This document shows, piece after piece, positions 34,207-45,766 of a stretch of DNA of 64,000 nt; the first letter of the stretch is position 1, and each line of letters starts with the position of its first letter. Below the pieces are notes generated by a model that was not told the origin of the DNA, did not search any database, and saw nothing but the letters and a program-made list of their open reading frames with translations. Location: positions 2,292,001 through 2,356,000 of the forward strand of contig NZ_LR134002.1 of NCBI RefSeq assembly GCF_900635155.1, read 5' to 3'. Both the position numbers and the translations under genes were made by a program. The stretch comes from Streptococcus sanguinis (GTDB taxonomy: Bacteria; Bacillota; Bacilli; Lactobacillales; Streptococcaceae).

Positions 34207-34478
34207 TCATCAAAATAACGGATGAGGTTCTTTTCTGTCAAAATGTCAGAATAAGTATAAGACTCCACATAGGTATTGGAGATTTCCCCTGGCTGACCGC
34301 CTTCATTGGAATATTCCACGATAAACAAAGACGGATAAACTTCAATAAGACGGCCTTGCTTGCTTTTTTGGCGCTTACGACCGTTTTCCAGCGTCATCTC
34401 AACGATTTGTCCTTCATGCGCCTTGATATCTTCTTTGATTTTTTTCATTTTTGCCACATCTGTAAATGCATCACTCAT
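34203..34478 (-). CDS. veg: Veg family protein (DUF1021)
   Basis: 91 residues. It matches the Veg family along its length: an N-terminal helix KKIKEDIKAHEGQIVEMT, then GRKRQKSKQGRLIEVYPSLFIVEY, and NTYVESYTYSDILTEK. In B. subtilis Veg stimulates biofilm matrix expression; whether that holds in streptococci is not known. It lies two bases after dnaB and is probably cotranscribed. Confidence 0.92.
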   Translation of the reverse strand: MSDAFTDVAKMKKIKEDIKAHEGQIVEMTLENGRKRQKSKQGRLIEVYPSLFIVEYSNEGGQPGEISNTYVESYTYSDILTEKNLIRYFDE

Positions 34479-34480
34479 CT

Positions 34481-35836
34481 TTATTCGTCCTCTCTTTTGG
34501 AAATACTTGAGAATTTATTATACTCTTTCTGGAAAATTAACTCTACTGTACCACGCGCTCCACTCCGGTTTTTCTCGATAATGACTTCAACCTTGTTGTT
34601 GGGAATGCCTTCTTCCTCCTCACCAGCTCGATCATAATAATCATCCCGGTAAAGAAAGGCAACGATATCCGCATCCTGCTCAATGGAACCTGATTCCCGA
34701 ATATCAGACAGCACTGGTCTCTTATCCTGCCGCTGTTCCACGCCACGTGAGAGCTGACTCAGCGCAATGACCGGTACCTTGAGCTCCTTCGCCAAGATTT
34801 TCAACTGTCGGGAAATTTCCGAAACTTCTTGCTGGCGATTTTCACGACCAGTTCCTGTAATCAGCTGCAGATAGTCAATCAAGACCAGCCCTAGATTACC
34901 CGTTTCCTGGGCCAGTTTTCGAGCCCGCGAGCGAATCTCCGTAATCCGAATCCCTGGTGTATCATCGATATAAATACTAGCATTGGCCAGATTAGCTGTC
35001 GCAATGGTATATTTTTGCCACTCTTCATCTGTCAGTTGCCCCGTACGAATGGAATGAGAGTTAATCACCCCTTCAGAAGCCAACATCCGGTCCACCAAGC
35101 TCTCCGCCCCCATTTCCAGAGAGAAAATGGCTACAGTCTTATCCAGCTTGGTTCCGATATTCTGAGCAATATTAAGAGCAAAGGCCGTCTTTCCGACCGC
35201 TGGCCGAGCCGCCAGAATGATTAATTCTTCCTCATGCAGACCAGTCGTCATCTTGTCCAACTCACGATAGCCAGTCGCAATCCCAGTGATATCTGATGTC
35301 TGCAGAGACCGAGCCTCCAGATTGCCAAAGTTAAGATTCAGCACATCACGGATATTTTTAAAGCCACTGCGATTGGCCGTCTCACTGACATCAATCAGGG
35401 CTTTTTCAGCTCCGGCGATAATTTCCTCTGACAGCCGGTCACCATCGTAGGCTTGATTGATAGACTCTGTCAAACGCGAAATCAGCCGCCTTAGAATGGC
35501 CTTTTCTGCAACGATTTTAGCATAGTATTCAGCATTGGCAGAGGTTGGCACAGAATTGACCACTTCCACCAAGTAGCTGAGACCGCCGATATTCTGCAAA
35601 TCACCCTGACTATCCAAAATATTGCGAACCGTCGTTGCATCAATGGCATCCCCGCGGTCAGCCAAGTCAATCATAGCCTTGAAAATCAAGCGATTGGCAT
35701 ACTTAAAGAAGTCAGCAGGCTCAATATACTCACGAACAAAGACCAGTTTGCTCTCATCAATGAAAATGGCTCCTAAGACGGACTGCTCCGCTAAAATATC
35801 CTGAGGCTGAGCTCGGAGTTCATCAATCTCTGCCAT
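34481..35836 (-). CDS. dnaB: Replicative DNA helicase DnaB (DnaC in Bacillus nomenclature)
   Basis: 451 residues, full length. N-terminal helicase-loader/primase-contact domain (about 10-110), linker helix, and RecA-like C-terminal ATPase: Walker A ARPAVGKTAFAL (about 207-218), SLEMGAESLVDRM, Walker B LVLIDYLQLI, and the arginine-finger region VIALSQLSRGVEQR. It unwinds DNA ahead of the replisome. It follows rplI by 26 bases in the same direction, an arrangement common in Firmicutes. Confidence 0.96.
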   Translation of the reverse strand: MAEIDELRAQPQDILAEQSVLGAIFIDESKLVFVREYIEPADFFKYANRLIFKAMIDLADRGDAIDATTVRNILDSQGDLQNIGGLSYLVEVVNSVPTSANAEYYAKIVAEKAILRRLISRLTESINQAYDGDRLSEEIIAGAEKALIDVSETANRSGFKNIRDVLNLNFGNLEARSLQTSDITGIATGYRELDKMTTGLHEEELIILAARPAVGKTAFALNIAQNIGTKLDKTVAIFSLEMGAESLVDRMLASEGVINSHSIRTGQLTDEEWQKYTIATANLANASIYIDDTPGIRITEIRSRARKLAQETGNLGLVLIDYLQLITGTGRENRQQEVSEISRQLKILAKELKVPVIALSQLSRGVEQRQDKRPVLSDIRESGSIEQDADIVAFLYRDDYYDRAGEEEEGIPNNKVEVIIEKNRSGARGTVELIFQKEYNKFSSISKREDE

Positions 35837-35862
35837 CGGTAAATCCTTCCTTCAAATCACTA

Positions 35863-36315
35863 TTATCCTTCTTTAACCCGCAAACGGATCACCCCAGTTA
35901 TATCCTGATAAATCTTCACTGGAACATCTATCAGACCAATGGAGCGAATCGGTGAGTCCACCTTGATATGACGTTTGTCAATTTTTATGCCAAACTGCTT
36001 CTGTAACTCTTCTGCTATTTTCTTGCTGGTAATAGAGCCAAAGGTGCGGCCGTCCGGACCAACTTTTTCAGTAAATTCAACAAGAGTAGCTTCTTCTGCT
36101 AACTTAGCCTTAATAGCCTGAGCTTCTGCCACTAGTTCTGCGTGGGCTTTTTCTTCGGACTTTTGCTTACCGCGCAGTTCACCGATAGCCTGCGCTGTTG
36201 CTTCCTTGGCTAAGTTTTTCTTAATCAGAAAATTTTGAGCATAGCCAGTCGGCATTTCCTTAATTTCGCCTTTTTTGCCCTTGCCTTTTACATCTGCTAA
36301 AAAAATTACTTTCAT
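35863..36315 (-). CDS. rplI: 50S ribosomal protein L9
   Basis: 150 residues. The N-terminal rRNA-binding domain has [29 protein letters not shown]; then the long connecting helix, and the C-terminal domain with [16 protein letters not shown]. The ATG overlaps the gdpP stop (ATGA), so translation is coupled to the upstream phosphodiesterase gene. Confidence 0.97.
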   Translation of the reverse strand: MKVIFLADVKGKGKKGEIKEMPTGYAQNFLIKKNLAKEATAQAIGELRGKQKSEEKAHAELVAEAQAIKAKLAEEATLVEFTEKVGPDGRTFGSITSKKIAEELQKQFGIKIDKRHIKVDSPIRSIGLIDVPVKIYQDITGVIRLRVKEG

Positions 36316-38303
36316 CCTTTTTTCTCCTCGTCTATTATTACTTCCTCTTTAATGACTTGGTCCATAATTTCTTGATTCAGCGACTGAAGGACCTCAGAAA
36401 CTGTTTTACCTTCAATTTGAGCTGCTGCTAGATTGAAATGACCGCCACCGCCCAGCTTTTCCATAATTCGCTGAACATTGATCTTGCTGCGACTGCGAGC
36501 CGAAATAGACACATAGCCTTTGGTATTCTTGCTCACGACAAAAGTAGCTTCAATTCCTGACATGGAGAGCATGGTATCAGCTGCCTTACTGATGACAACC
36601 GTATCATAAGTGTTCTCCTCTGGACCAGCTGCTACAATGACATTAGGCAAAATCTTCTTGCCATTTAAAATCAGCTCATTAATCGCACGATATTCCTCAA
36701 AATTCGTAGCGGAAATATCCTGAATCACAACACTGTCACTGCCCCGAGTCCGTAGATAGCTGGCCACATCAAAGGTCCGACTGGTGACCCGAGATGAAAA
36801 TCCTTTGGTGTCAAGCATGATACCCGCCATGAGAATGCTGGCTTGCATCTTACTGAGACGGTTCTTTTTAGAATTCTGGAACTGAATCAGCTCCGTTACC
36901 AATTCACTGGCACTGCTAGCCCCACTTTCGATATAGGCAATCACAGCATTTTCCGGAAAATCTTCATCACGACGATGGTGATCGACTACGATAATCTGAC
37001 TGAATTGATCAAAGAAATCCTTAGACAGAGTCAGAGATATCTTGGAGTGGTCAACCATAATCAAGAGCGACCGATTGGTCACCATATTTACTGCTTCAGA
37101 AAGCGGCACCAGATAGTCAGCCCCTTCCTGCTGGAGCTTTGTAATGGATCGCTCAATGTCAGAAGCCATCTGGGACGGATCATAAACCACATAAGCTTTC
37201 TCAATGATATTACTAGCAAAGAGCTGCATACCAAGAGAAGAGCCCAAGGCATCCATATCCAGATTTTTATGTCCGACTATAAAGACCTGATCCACACTCT
37301 TAATCTTATCAGAGATCGCAGTCATCATAGCCCGAGTACGGGTGCGCGTGCGCTTAACAGCTGAAGCCGTTCCTCCACCAAAGAAGATTGGGTTCATGTT
37401 GTCATTATTTTCTTTGACAACAGCCTGGTCCCCACCGCGAACTTCAGCTAAGTTGAGGTTGAGCAGAGCGACCCGACCGATTTCATCATGATTGCCATCA
37501 CCATAAGAAAAGCCCATACTGAGTGTCAGTGACAGCTCTCGATTTTTAGCTTCCGTCCGAAATTGATCAATGATAGAAAATTTATTTTCCATCAGCTGTT
37601 CCAGCACTGTATAATCCGTAAAAAGATAGAACCGATCCATGCTAACCCGACGGTAAAACATGTGAAACTGCTCAGAAAATTCTGCTACGAAGTTGGCTAC
37701 AAAGCTATTGATATGACTGATATCTGTATCAGAAACGACATCTTCCAAATCATCATAGTTATCCACCGAGATAATACCGATTACGGGGCGTGTTGTCACC
37801 AGACCAACAGTGGCTTCATATTCATTGGATGCATCAAAAAAATAAAACACGCTGGATGCACGGTCCAAGTAAACCGAATATTTCTTGTCTCCAACCGTAG
37901 CATAATGACCAGAGTCTGAATAAGCAGCCTTCATGATATTCTTGAGCATATCAGCATCAAAATCACCATCTTCGGTTGTAAAAATCAGTTCTGCATATGG
38001 ATTAAACCACTCTACATCACCATTATCTTCACTGATTTTAATGACACCAACTGGCATCTTATCCAGCAAGGAAGCGAGGCTTCCTTCTGCTTGATGATTG
38101 ACATAATGAATCTGCTCAATCTCATCTAGCTCGGATACTCTCTGTTGCTGGATAAAAAGCACAATCAAAAGAGCTAGCACAAGCATGAGAGCAGCTAGCA
38201 TGGCCAAACTATCACCAAAAAGCCTCAGACAGATGGCTAAGATTATAAAGGAAATTAGACCCGCCATCGCCAAGTGAATTGGGGCAAAACGAAATTTTTT
38301 CAT
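36312..38303 (-). CDS. gdpP: GdpP, cyclic di-AMP phosphodiesterase
   Basis: About 663 residues from the ATG at 38303 (tandem ATG at 38306; AGAGG upstream). Two N-terminal membrane helices, a degenerate PAS domain, a degenerate GGDEF domain (about 170-310), then the DHH/DHHA1 phosphodiesterase: [37 protein letters not shown] and the C-terminal [10 protein letters not shown]. It hydrolyses the second messenger c-di-AMP, which controls potassium/osmotic balance and beta-lactam tolerance. All metal ligands are present. First gene before rplI-dnaB-veg. Confidence 0.96.
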   Translation of the reverse strand: MKKFRFAPIHLAMAGLISFIILAICLRLFGDSLAMLAALMLVLALLIVLFIQQQRVSELDEIEQIHYVNHQAEGSLASLLDKMPVGVIKISEDNGDVEWFNPYAELIFTTEDGDFDADMLKNIMKAAYSDSGHYATVGDKKYSVYLDRASSVFYFFDASNEYEATVGLVTTRPVIGIISVDNYDDLEDVVSDTDISHINSFVANFVAEFSEQFHMFYRRVSMDRFYLFTDYTVLEQLMENKFSIIDQFRTEAKNRELSLTLSMGFSYGDGNHDEIGRVALLNLNLAEVRGGDQAVVKENNDNMNPIFFGGGTASAVKRTRTRTRAMMTAISDKIKSVDQVFIVGHKNLDMDALGSSLGMQLFASNIIEKAYVVYDPSQMASDIERSITKLQQEGADYLVPLSEAVNMVTNRSLLIMVDHSKISLTLSKDFFDQFSQIIVVDHHRRDEDFPENAVIAYIESGASSASELVTELIQFQNSKKNRLSKMQASILMAGIMLDTKGFSSRVTSRTFDVASYLRTRGSDSVVIQDISATNFEEYRAINELILNGKKILPNVIVAAGPEENTYDTVVISKAADTMLSMSGIEATFVVSKNTKGYVSISARSRSKINVQRIMEKLGGGGHFNLAAAQIEGKTVSEVLQSLNQEIMDQVIKEEVIIDEEKKG

Positions 38304-38379
38304 CATAGACCTCTTATTCCGCCATTTTACCATAAATCCAAGAAAAAAGCGAATTTCTCCCAATAAGTAAAGGAAGCGA

Positions 38380-38454
38380 AAAACAGCCTTTCAAAGTTTA
38401 CAATTTTGTAAACCTCTTGTAAATTTACACAAAAAGGCTGCTTCCCAAAGGAAA
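38380..38454 (-). terminator. Large stem between mnmG and gdpP, probable mnmG terminator
   Basis: Minus strand AGCCTTT/AAAGGCT stem followed by GTTTTT, with GTTTACAA/TTGTAAAC (38396-38413) and GTAAATTTAC nested inside. Outer GGAAGC/GCTTCC bases may extend it. Confidence 0.55.
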
Positions 38455-38472
38455 CTAAGCCTTTTACAAGAG

Positions 38473-40380
38473 TTACTTCGCTTGATTTTTAGAAATGCTT
38501 CTAGACTTGCCTTCTAAGTAAACCATCAAAATAGAAATATCTGCTGGATTGACACCAGAAATACGACTAGCCTGACCAATCGTTTCTGGATTGATTTTCT
38601 TAAACTTCTGTCGTGCTTCTGTCGCAATCGAATCAATATCATCCCAGTCAATATTAGCCGGAATCCGCTTCTCTTCCATGCGCTTCATCTTTTCAACCTG
38701 ATCAAGAGCTTTGGAAATATAGCCTTCGTACTTAATCTCTGTCTCAATCAGCTCGATAATCTTCTCATCAAGCTCCTCTGCAGCCGGACCAATGAACTGA
38801 GCCACATCTTGGTAAGACACTTCCGGACGCCGCATAAATTCTTTGGCAGTTACTGCATCCGTCAGAGGCTTAAAGCCAAGCGCTTCTACCTTAGCGTTTG
38901 TTTCCTTAACAGGTTTTAGCTTGATGGATTCCAAACGCTTCATCTCATTATCAAATTGATTCTTTTTAATCTCGAAACGAGCCCAGCGCTCATCATCTAC
39001 AAGACCAATTTCCCGTCCCATCTCTGTCAAACGTATATCAGCATTGTCATGACGGAGAATCAAACGGTACTCAGCTCGGCTAGTCAAGAGGCGATAAGGT
39101 TCAACGGTCCCCTTGGTCACTAAATCATCAATCATGACTCCAATGTAACCATCACTGCGCTTCAAGATTAACTCCGGCTTCCCTTGGATCTTCAAGGCCG
39201 CATTAATCCCAGCAATAATCCCTTGACCAGCGGCTTCTTCATAACCAGAAGTTCCATTGGTCTGCCCTGCTGTAAAGAGCCCAGAAATTTTCTTGGTTTC
39301 CAAGGTTGCCCGTAACTGGTGAGGCATAATCATATCGTACTCAATGGCATAGCCTGTCCGCATCATTTCAGCATTTTCTAGACCCTTGATAGAGTGAACC
39401 AAGTCCTTCTGCACATCTTCTGGCAAACTAGTTGACAACCCCTGCACATAAACTTCTTCTGTATCACGACCCTCAGGTTCTAAGAAAAGCTGGTGGCGTT
39501 CCTTGTCCGCAAAACGGACAATCTTATCCTCGATTGACGGGCAATAGCGAGGTCCCACACCCTTAACGATACCTGAAAACATAGGAGCACGATGCAGGTT
39601 ATTTTGGATAATTTCATGACTTTCTGCATTGGTATAAGTCAACCAGCAAGGCACTTGATCTTTCACATAGTCCTCATCACGAGACGTGTAAGAGAAATGA
39701 TTGGCTTTTTCATCACCTGGCTGAATTTCAGTCACATCATAATTGATAGATGACGCCTTAACACGTGGAGGAGTTCCAGTTTTAAAACGACCAATTTCAA
39801 ATCCTAGGTCACGCAGATTATCTGCTAAAGGAATGGCTGCTAAGCTATGGTTTGGACCAGATGAATACTTGAGATCACCAATAATAATTTCTCCCCGCAA
39901 AGCTGTTCCAGTCGTAACAATAACAGCTTTAGCTGCATACTCCTGATGGGTCGCTGTTTTAACCCCAATGACCTTACCATCTTCTACCAAGATTTCATTA
40001 ATCATGGTTTGCCGCAGAGTCAGATTTTCTTGATTTTCAACAGTCTTCCGCATTTCTTTGGAGTAAACTTCCTTATCCGCCTGGGCCCGAAGAGCCCGAA
40101 CAGCGGGTCCTTTACCAGTATTGAGCATCTTCATTTGGATATAGCTCTTGTCAATATTCTTGGCCATCTCCCCACCCAAAGCATCTACTTCACGAACGAC
40201 AATCCCTTTAGCAGACCCTCCGATAGAAGGATTGCAGGGCATAAAAGCCAGCATCTCAATATTGATGGTTGCTAAAAGAACCTTGCAACCCATTCGACTA
40301 GCAGCCAGCGATGCCTCAACCCCAGCATGCCCTGCTCCAATCACGATAATATCATAACTTTCAGTAAAATTGTGTGACAT
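38473..40380 (-). CDS. mnmG: MnmG (GidA), tRNA uridine-5-carboxymethylaminomethyl modification enzyme
   Basis: 635 residues, usual length. FAD-binding [17 protein letters not shown] (about 16-32), [52 protein letters not shown] and the C-terminal MnmE-interaction helices. With MnmE it installs cmnm5U34 in several tRNAs. It is monocistronic here; the next upstream gene in the same direction (marC) ends 144 bases away. Confidence 0.97.
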   Translation of the reverse strand: MSHNFTESYDIIVIGAGHAGVEASLAASRMGCKVLLATINIEMLAFMPCNPSIGGSAKGIVVREVDALGGEMAKNIDKSYIQMKMLNTGKGPAVRALRAQADKEVYSKEMRKTVENQENLTLRQTMINEILVEDGKVIGVKTATHQEYAAKAVIVTTGTALRGEIIIGDLKYSSGPNHSLAAIPLADNLRDLGFEIGRFKTGTPPRVKASSINYDVTEIQPGDEKANHFSYTSRDEDYVKDQVPCWLTYTNAESHEIIQNNLHRAPMFSGIVKGVGPRYCPSIEDKIVRFADKERHQLFLEPEGRDTEEVYVQGLSTSLPEDVQKDLVHSIKGLENAEMMRTGYAIEYDMIMPHQLRATLETKKISGLFTAGQTNGTSGYEEAAGQGIIAGINAALKIQGKPELILKRSDGYIGVMIDDLVTKGTVEPYRLLTSRAEYRLILRHDNADIRLTEMGREIGLVDDERWARFEIKKNQFDNEMKRLESIKLKPVKETNAKVEALGFKPLTDAVTAKEFMRRPEVSYQDVAQFIGPAAEELDEKIIELIETEIKYEGYISKALDQVEKMKRMEEKRIPANIDWDDIDSIATEARQKFKKINPETIGQASRISGVNPADISILMVYLEGKSRSISKNQAK

Positions 40381-40524
40381 TTCTTTTTCCTTCGTTTTTT
40401 TTCACCAAAAAAGGCCAAGTCTCCAGAAGTGCAGGACAAAAAAGCCTGCAACATCCATGAGCTTTGACCATCATGACTATTGTTAAAGCTATTTTATCAA
40501 ATCAAATCGTTTTGTCAATGCAAA

Positions 40525-41139
40525 TCACTGTTTGAGCAAGGTCTGCACACTGACGATAATCATCTGTATTCCTATCGAGAATAGTAAAAGTCCCATCATT
40601 TTCGTTATAATTTTCATCAAATTTTCTCCCAAGAAGCCTGCAATTTGTTTTGCACTTCTTAACAGGAGATAAGTGATGACACATAGTAGAGCAAAAGCAA
40701 CTACGGTTATCAGTTGATTCTGCAAACCTCCATTAGCCAGACTTAAAGCAGTTGTAATTGTACCTGGTCCCGCAAAAAGTGGCATTGCAAGAGGAGAAAT
40801 AGCAATAGACATTGGATCTGAATTTACTGCTTGCTGCTCCATTCCTTTATAGCTGGGTGAATGATTACCATTAATCATATGATAACCGATAACGGCCACT
40901 AATATTCCACCAGCAATTCTGAAAGAAACAATTGTAATTCCAAATACTTTAAAAATGAAATCTCCTGAAAAGATAAAAACAGTTACAATAACAAAGGCAA
41001 TCAAAAGACTCCTAAAAGCAATTTTTCGTGAAATTTTTTGACTATCATCTGCTACTAAAGCCATGTAAGCAGGAAGATTTGAAATTGGGTTCATTATAGC
41101 GAAAAATGCCATAAATGCATAAAAAAATTGAGAACTCAT
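40525..41139 (-). CDS. MarC-family integral membrane protein
   Basis: 204 residues with six hydrophobic helices and the MarC pattern: AIMNPISNLPAYMAL near the N-terminus, FRIAGGILVAVIGYHMI, and ISPLAMPLFAGPGTI in the middle. Function of the family is not established (not an antibiotic-resistance determinant despite the name). It starts 19 bases after mnmA and is probably cotranscribed. Confidence 0.88.
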   Translation of the reverse strand: MSSQFFYAFMAFFAIMNPISNLPAYMALVADDSQKISRKIAFRSLLIAFVIVTVFIFSGDFIFKVFGITIVSFRIAGGILVAVIGYHMINGNHSPSYKGMEQQAVNSDPMSIAISPLAMPLFAGPGTITTALSLANGGLQNQLITVVAFALLCVITYLLLRSAKQIAGFLGENLMKIITKMMGLLLFSIGIQMIIVSVQTLLKQ

Positions 41140-41158
41140 CGTTTTTATTTAACTCCAG

Positions 41159-42348
<1,190 letters not shown>

Positions 42349-42578
42349 CTTGAGCAAGGCCTATTATAGCACGAAAGGACTAGGAAAACAAATCAGAAAT
42401 TTAACTAAATTTATTAACTGTAAATTATGTTTACAATTTTGTAAATATATTGATTTTCTCACTTACTTTCCTATCTAACGAAATTTTATAATATGTACTT
42501 TTAATTCATTTAAAAAATCAGCAGAAAGCCCTTAACTTTGTTATAATGAAAATAATAAATAAGCTGCAAGGAGAAATC

Positions 42579-43250
42579 ATGACTTCACTAAGATTTCAAT
42601 CTGTTTTTGATATTATCGGACCTGTGATGATAGGCCCATCAAGCAGTCATACAGCAGGCGCCGTTCGTATCGGAAAAATTGTCTCCTCTATTTTTAACGA
42701 TGAGCCAACAGAAGTAGAATTCCAGCTCTTTAACTCTTTTGCCAAAACTTACCGAGGTCACGGAACTGACTTAGCTCTTGTAGCAGGGATTTTAGGTATG
42801 GATACAGATGATCCAGAGATTCCTAACAGCCTTGAAATCGCCCATAAACGCGGTATCAAGATTGTCTGGACGATTCAAAAGAACAGCAATGCTCCCCACC
42901 CCAATACGACAAAGATTACAATTAAAAATGACCGTAAAACAATCAGTGTGACTGGAGTCTCTATCGGTGGCGGCAACATTCAGGTAACAGAGTTGAATGG
43001 CTTTTCAGTATCTCTGAGCATGAATACTCCGACCATCATTATTGTCCACCAAGATGTCCCAGGCATGATTGCCCATGTCACCGAAGCTCTGTCACGCTAC
43101 AATATCAATATAGCTCAGATGAATGTCACACGTGAGAAGGCTGGAGAAAAAGCGATTATGATTATTGAAGTTGACAGCCGTAGCTGCGAGGAAGCCATCG
43201 ATGAGATTCGCAATATTCCTCATCTGCATAATGTGAATTTCTTTAAATAG
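42579..43250 (+). CDS. sdaAB: L-serine dehydratase, iron-sulfur dependent, beta subunit
   Basis: 223 residues from the ATG at 42579 (AAGGAG upstream; an in-frame ATG at 42546 is too early). Seen: FDIIGPVMIGPSSSHTAGAVRIG (substrate-binding SSSHTAG), an IGGGNIQVTEL segment, and a C-terminal ACT-type domain (about 145-220; IIIVHQDVPGMIAHVTEALS). With SdaAA it deaminates L-serine to pyruvate and ammonia. The alpha gene follows eight bases later. Confidence 0.95.
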   Translation: MTSLRFQSVFDIIGPVMIGPSSSHTAGAVRIGKIVSSIFNDEPTEVEFQLFNSFAKTYRGHGTDLALVAGILGMDTDDPEIPNSLEIAHKRGIKIVWTIQKNSNAPHPNTTKITIKNDRKTISVTGVSIGGGNIQVTELNGFSVSLSMNTPTIIIVHQDVPGMIAHVTEALSRYNINIAQMNVTREKAGEKAIMIIEVDSRSCEEAIDEIRNIPHLHNVNFFK

Positions 43251-43258
43251 GAGAAAAT

Positions 43259-44131
43259 ATGTTTTATTCCATCAAAGAATTGGTAGAGCAAGCTGACTTG
43301 GATTACCAAGGAAATGTTGCTGAATTGATGATTGCTACCGAGTATGAATTAACTGGTCGTGAAAGAGATGAAGTCCTGCGACTGATGGGTCGCAATCTGG
43401 AAGTCATGAAAGCCTCTGTCCTTCTTGGACTTGATGAGAGCAAGTCTCGCAGCGGATTGACTGGTGGTGACGCAGCAAAACTTGACCACTATATTCAGTC
43501 AGGAAAGGCTTTGTCAGATCACACTGTGCTGACTGCTGCAAAAAATGCTATTGCTGTCAATGAGCATAATGCTAAAATGGGACTGGTTTGTGCAACACCT
43601 ACTGCCGGCAGTGCTGGCTGTCTGCCAGCTGTTCTTACATCAGCCATTGAAAAATTAGGACTCTCAGAAGAAGAACAGCTAAACTTTTTATTAGCTGCAG
43701 GCGCTTTTGGCCTAGTTATTGCCAATAACGCCTCAATTTCGGGTGCTGAAGGTGGCTGTCAAGCTGAGGTTGGCTCCGCTTCTGCTATGAGTGCAGCTGC
43801 TTTAGCTTTAGCTGCTGGAGGTTCACCTTTTCAAGCCAGTCAAGCTATTTGTTTTGTCATTAAAAACATGCTGGGCTTGATTTGTGATCCAGTAGCTGGT
43901 CTAGTGGAGGTGCCTTGTGTCAAGCGAAATGCTATGGGAGCCAGTTACGCCTTTATTGCAGCTGATATGGCTCTTGCGGGAATCGAATCTAAAATTCCTG
44001 TTGACGAAGTCATTGACGCTATGTATCAAGTCGGGTCAAGTCTGCCTACTGCTTTCAGAGAAACAGCTGAAGGCGGTCTAGCCACAACACCAACTGGCCG
44101 CAGACTTTCAAAAGAAATCTTTGGAGAATAA
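43259..44131 (+). CDS. sdaAA: L-serine dehydratase, iron-sulfur dependent, alpha subunit
   Basis: 290 residues. The cysteines for the [4Fe-4S] cluster are present in GAEGGCQAEVGSASAMSAAA and in LGLICDPVAGLVEVPCVKRN. ATPTAGSAGCLPAVL is the substrate-side motif. It forms the catalytic half of the two-part enzyme with the beta subunit just upstream. Ribosome site AGGAG. Confidence 0.95.
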   Translation: MFYSIKELVEQADLDYQGNVAELMIATEYELTGRERDEVLRLMGRNLEVMKASVLLGLDESKSRSGLTGGDAAKLDHYIQSGKALSDHTVLTAAKNAIAVNEHNAKMGLVCATPTAGSAGCLPAVLTSAIEKLGLSEEEQLNFLLAAGAFGLVIANNASISGAEGGCQAEVGSASAMSAAALALAAGGSPFQASQAICFVIKNMLGLICDPVAGLVEVPCVKRNAMGASYAFIAADMALAGIESKIPVDEVIDAMYQVGSSLPTAFRETAEGGLATTPTGRRLSKEIFGE

Positions 44132-44132
44132 C

Positions 44133-44150
44133 CTTGACAAATTTGTCAAG
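44133..44150. promoter_or_regulatory. Perfect 18-bp palindrome before the HAD phosphatase gene
   Basis: CTTGACAAATTTGTCAAG. The TTGACA inside it could be the -35 of a weak promoter (TACTAG 17 bases on). No T-run follows, so an operator is more likely than a terminator. Confidence 0.5.
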
Positions 44151-44182
44151 TAGATTTACTAGATAGTAAACAAGGAGACAAG

Positions 44183-44830
44183 ATGAGTCATTTAAAATAT
44201 ATCTTCTTTGATTTGGATGGAACCCTAGTTGACAGTTCAAAGGGCATCCAAGAATCCTTTGAATACAGCTTCAAACAACTTGGAAAAGAGTGCCCTGAAG
44301 AAAGTATTATAAAAAGTTTTATGGGACCGCCTCTGGAAGTAAGCTTCGCCTCTGTTCTTGAAGAAAGCCAAGTTCCAGAAGCGATTAATTATTATCGCAG
44401 TTTCTATAAGGAAAAAGGCATCTGGGATGTCCGCCTCTATGAGGGGATACCAGAATTGCTGACACAGTTAAAAGAAGCTGGTTATCAGATTTATGTAACA
44501 ACGAGTAAGAATCAACCCACAGCACAAGATTTATTAGCAAATCTAGCTATTTCTGAGCAATTTGATGATATTTTTGGCTCACTGCCAGATTCATTTCACA
44601 AAGCAGATGTTCTGCGCCGAGCTCTGCAAACACTAGATGCAAATCCAGAAGAAACCATAATTATAGGCGATACAAAGTTTGATATAATTGGCGGTAAAGA
44701 AGTAAGAATCTCAACTCTAGGAGTCCTTTGGGGCTTTGGCAGCCAAAAAGAGTTACTAGAAAATGGAGCAGATTTCCTGGCTCATTCTCCCAAACACATT
44801 TTAAAAATATTAAACGAACACTTTTCATAA
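44183..44830 (+). CDS. HAD-IA phosphatase, Gph/PpaX-like
   Basis: 215 residues. Motif I FFDLDGTLVDSSKG (Asp about 10 and 12), cap domain about 18-85, motif II VTTSKNQ, motif III at KADVLRRAL, motif IV IIGDTKFDIIGGKEV. It resembles phosphoglycolate phosphatase/PpaX-type enzymes; the exact substrate is not predictable. Ribosome site CAAGGAG. A bidirectional terminator lies at 44926. Confidence 0.87.
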   Translation: MSHLKYIFFDLDGTLVDSSKGIQESFEYSFKQLGKECPEESIIKSFMGPPLEVSFASVLEESQVPEAINYYRSFYKEKGIWDVRLYEGIPELLTQLKEAGYQIYVTTSKNQPTAQDLLANLAISEQFDDIFGSLPDSFHKADVLRRALQTLDANPEETIIIGDTKFDIIGGKEVRISTLGVLWGFGSQKELLENGADFLAHSPKHILKILNEHFS

Positions 44831-44925
44831 CTTTACATAGCTGTCAATCTAGATAAGATTGTTATCTTTAAATCTTTATCTACACTACCATTTTCTGCTT
44901 ATAAATTGTCAATTTTATGTAAACT

Positions 44926-44957
44926 AAAAAAACCACAGGGATTCTGTGGTTTTTTTA
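44926..44957. terminator. Bidirectional terminator
   Basis: Hairpin AAAAAACCACAG-ggatt-CTGTGGTTTTTTT between the converging HAD and LysM genes. Confidence 0.92.
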
Positions 44958-44965
44958 GTTTTATC

Positions 44966-45556
44966 TTAGTAACCCCAAGCTGAAAGTCCTTGAGCACTAT
45001 AGGCGCTATATGCTGATTGGATTTGATCATCAACAGTAGCTGTTGAACCCCAACCTGGCATTGTTTGGAAAAGACCACTAGCACCTGAAGGGTTGTAAGC
45101 ATCTACTTGACCATTTGATTCACGGGCAATGATAGCTTCCCAAGTTGATGCAGGAACACCAGTCATTTCTGCCATACGTGATGCTGCATAAGAACCAGTT
45201 GCACCAGCGGTATTACCATTGCTAAGTACAAGGCCTCCTGAAGTTGCTGCTGAATTAGCTGTTGCTGCAGGTGCTGCATAATTATTTACGGGAGTTGCAG
45301 TTGCTGCTACGCTTGTTTCAGACGTTTTGGCACTATTTCCAAGTTCCAAGATTTGACCAACACGGATGTGATTTGGATCTGCAATCTTGTTTAACTCTAC
45401 TAATTTCTCAAGAGTTGTATTTTTTTCGTTAGCAATAGCTGATAAAGTATCACCGGCTTCAACTGTATAGGTCTCAGCATTTGCAATACCTGAAACCAAG
45501 AAAGCCGCTGCAGCGACTGCACCTGTTAAAGTCCATTTTGCTGTTTTTTTGTTCAT
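44966..45556 (-). CDS. Secreted LysM / transglycosylase-like cell wall protein
   Basis: 196 residues. A Sec signal peptide ends near ANA (residue 27). The LysM peptidoglycan-binding domain follows (about 28-72; [19 protein letters not shown]). Then an Ala/Thr/Ser linker, and a C-terminal lysozyme-like segment: [22 protein letters not shown] with catalytic glutamate in ARESNG, and [11 protein letters not shown]. Small streptococcal proteins with this architecture are wall-remodelling enzymes of the WalR/VicR regulon. A matching box lies upstream. Ribosome site AAGGAGA. Confidence 0.88.
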   Translation of the reverse strand: MNKKTAKWTLTGAVAAAAFLVSGIANAETYTVEAGDTLSAIANEKNTTLEKLVELNKIADPNHIRVGQILELGNSAKTSETSVAATATPVNNYAAPAATANSAATSGGLVLSNGNTAGATGSYAASRMAEMTGVPASTWEAIIARESNGQVDAYNPSGASGLFQTMPGWGSTATVDDQIQSAYSAYSAQGLSAWGY

Positions 45557-45604
45557 TAAAATGTAATTCTCCTTTCGGTGATAATACTATCTTACACATA
45601 AAAT

Positions 45605-45621
45605 ATTACCAAAAAGTTACA
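45605..45621 (-). promoter_or_regulatory. WalR/VicR-type box upstream of the LysM gene
   Basis: Minus strand TGTAAC-TTTTT-GGTAAT, one base off the TGTWAH-N5-TGTWAH direct repeat. A further TGTAAC lies about 20 bp upstream. 50 bp before the ATG. Confidence 0.6.
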
Positions 45622-45766
45622 TTACCAAGTCAAACGTTACAAGAACATTTAGTTTAGACGTTAAAAACAGACTTTTAGAGCTTTTTTGCCAAATATTTTC
45701 TTTGACCAAGCAAAAAATAGACAAGTTTAACTTATACTATTCTCTAAAAACACTTTAAACAATAGG

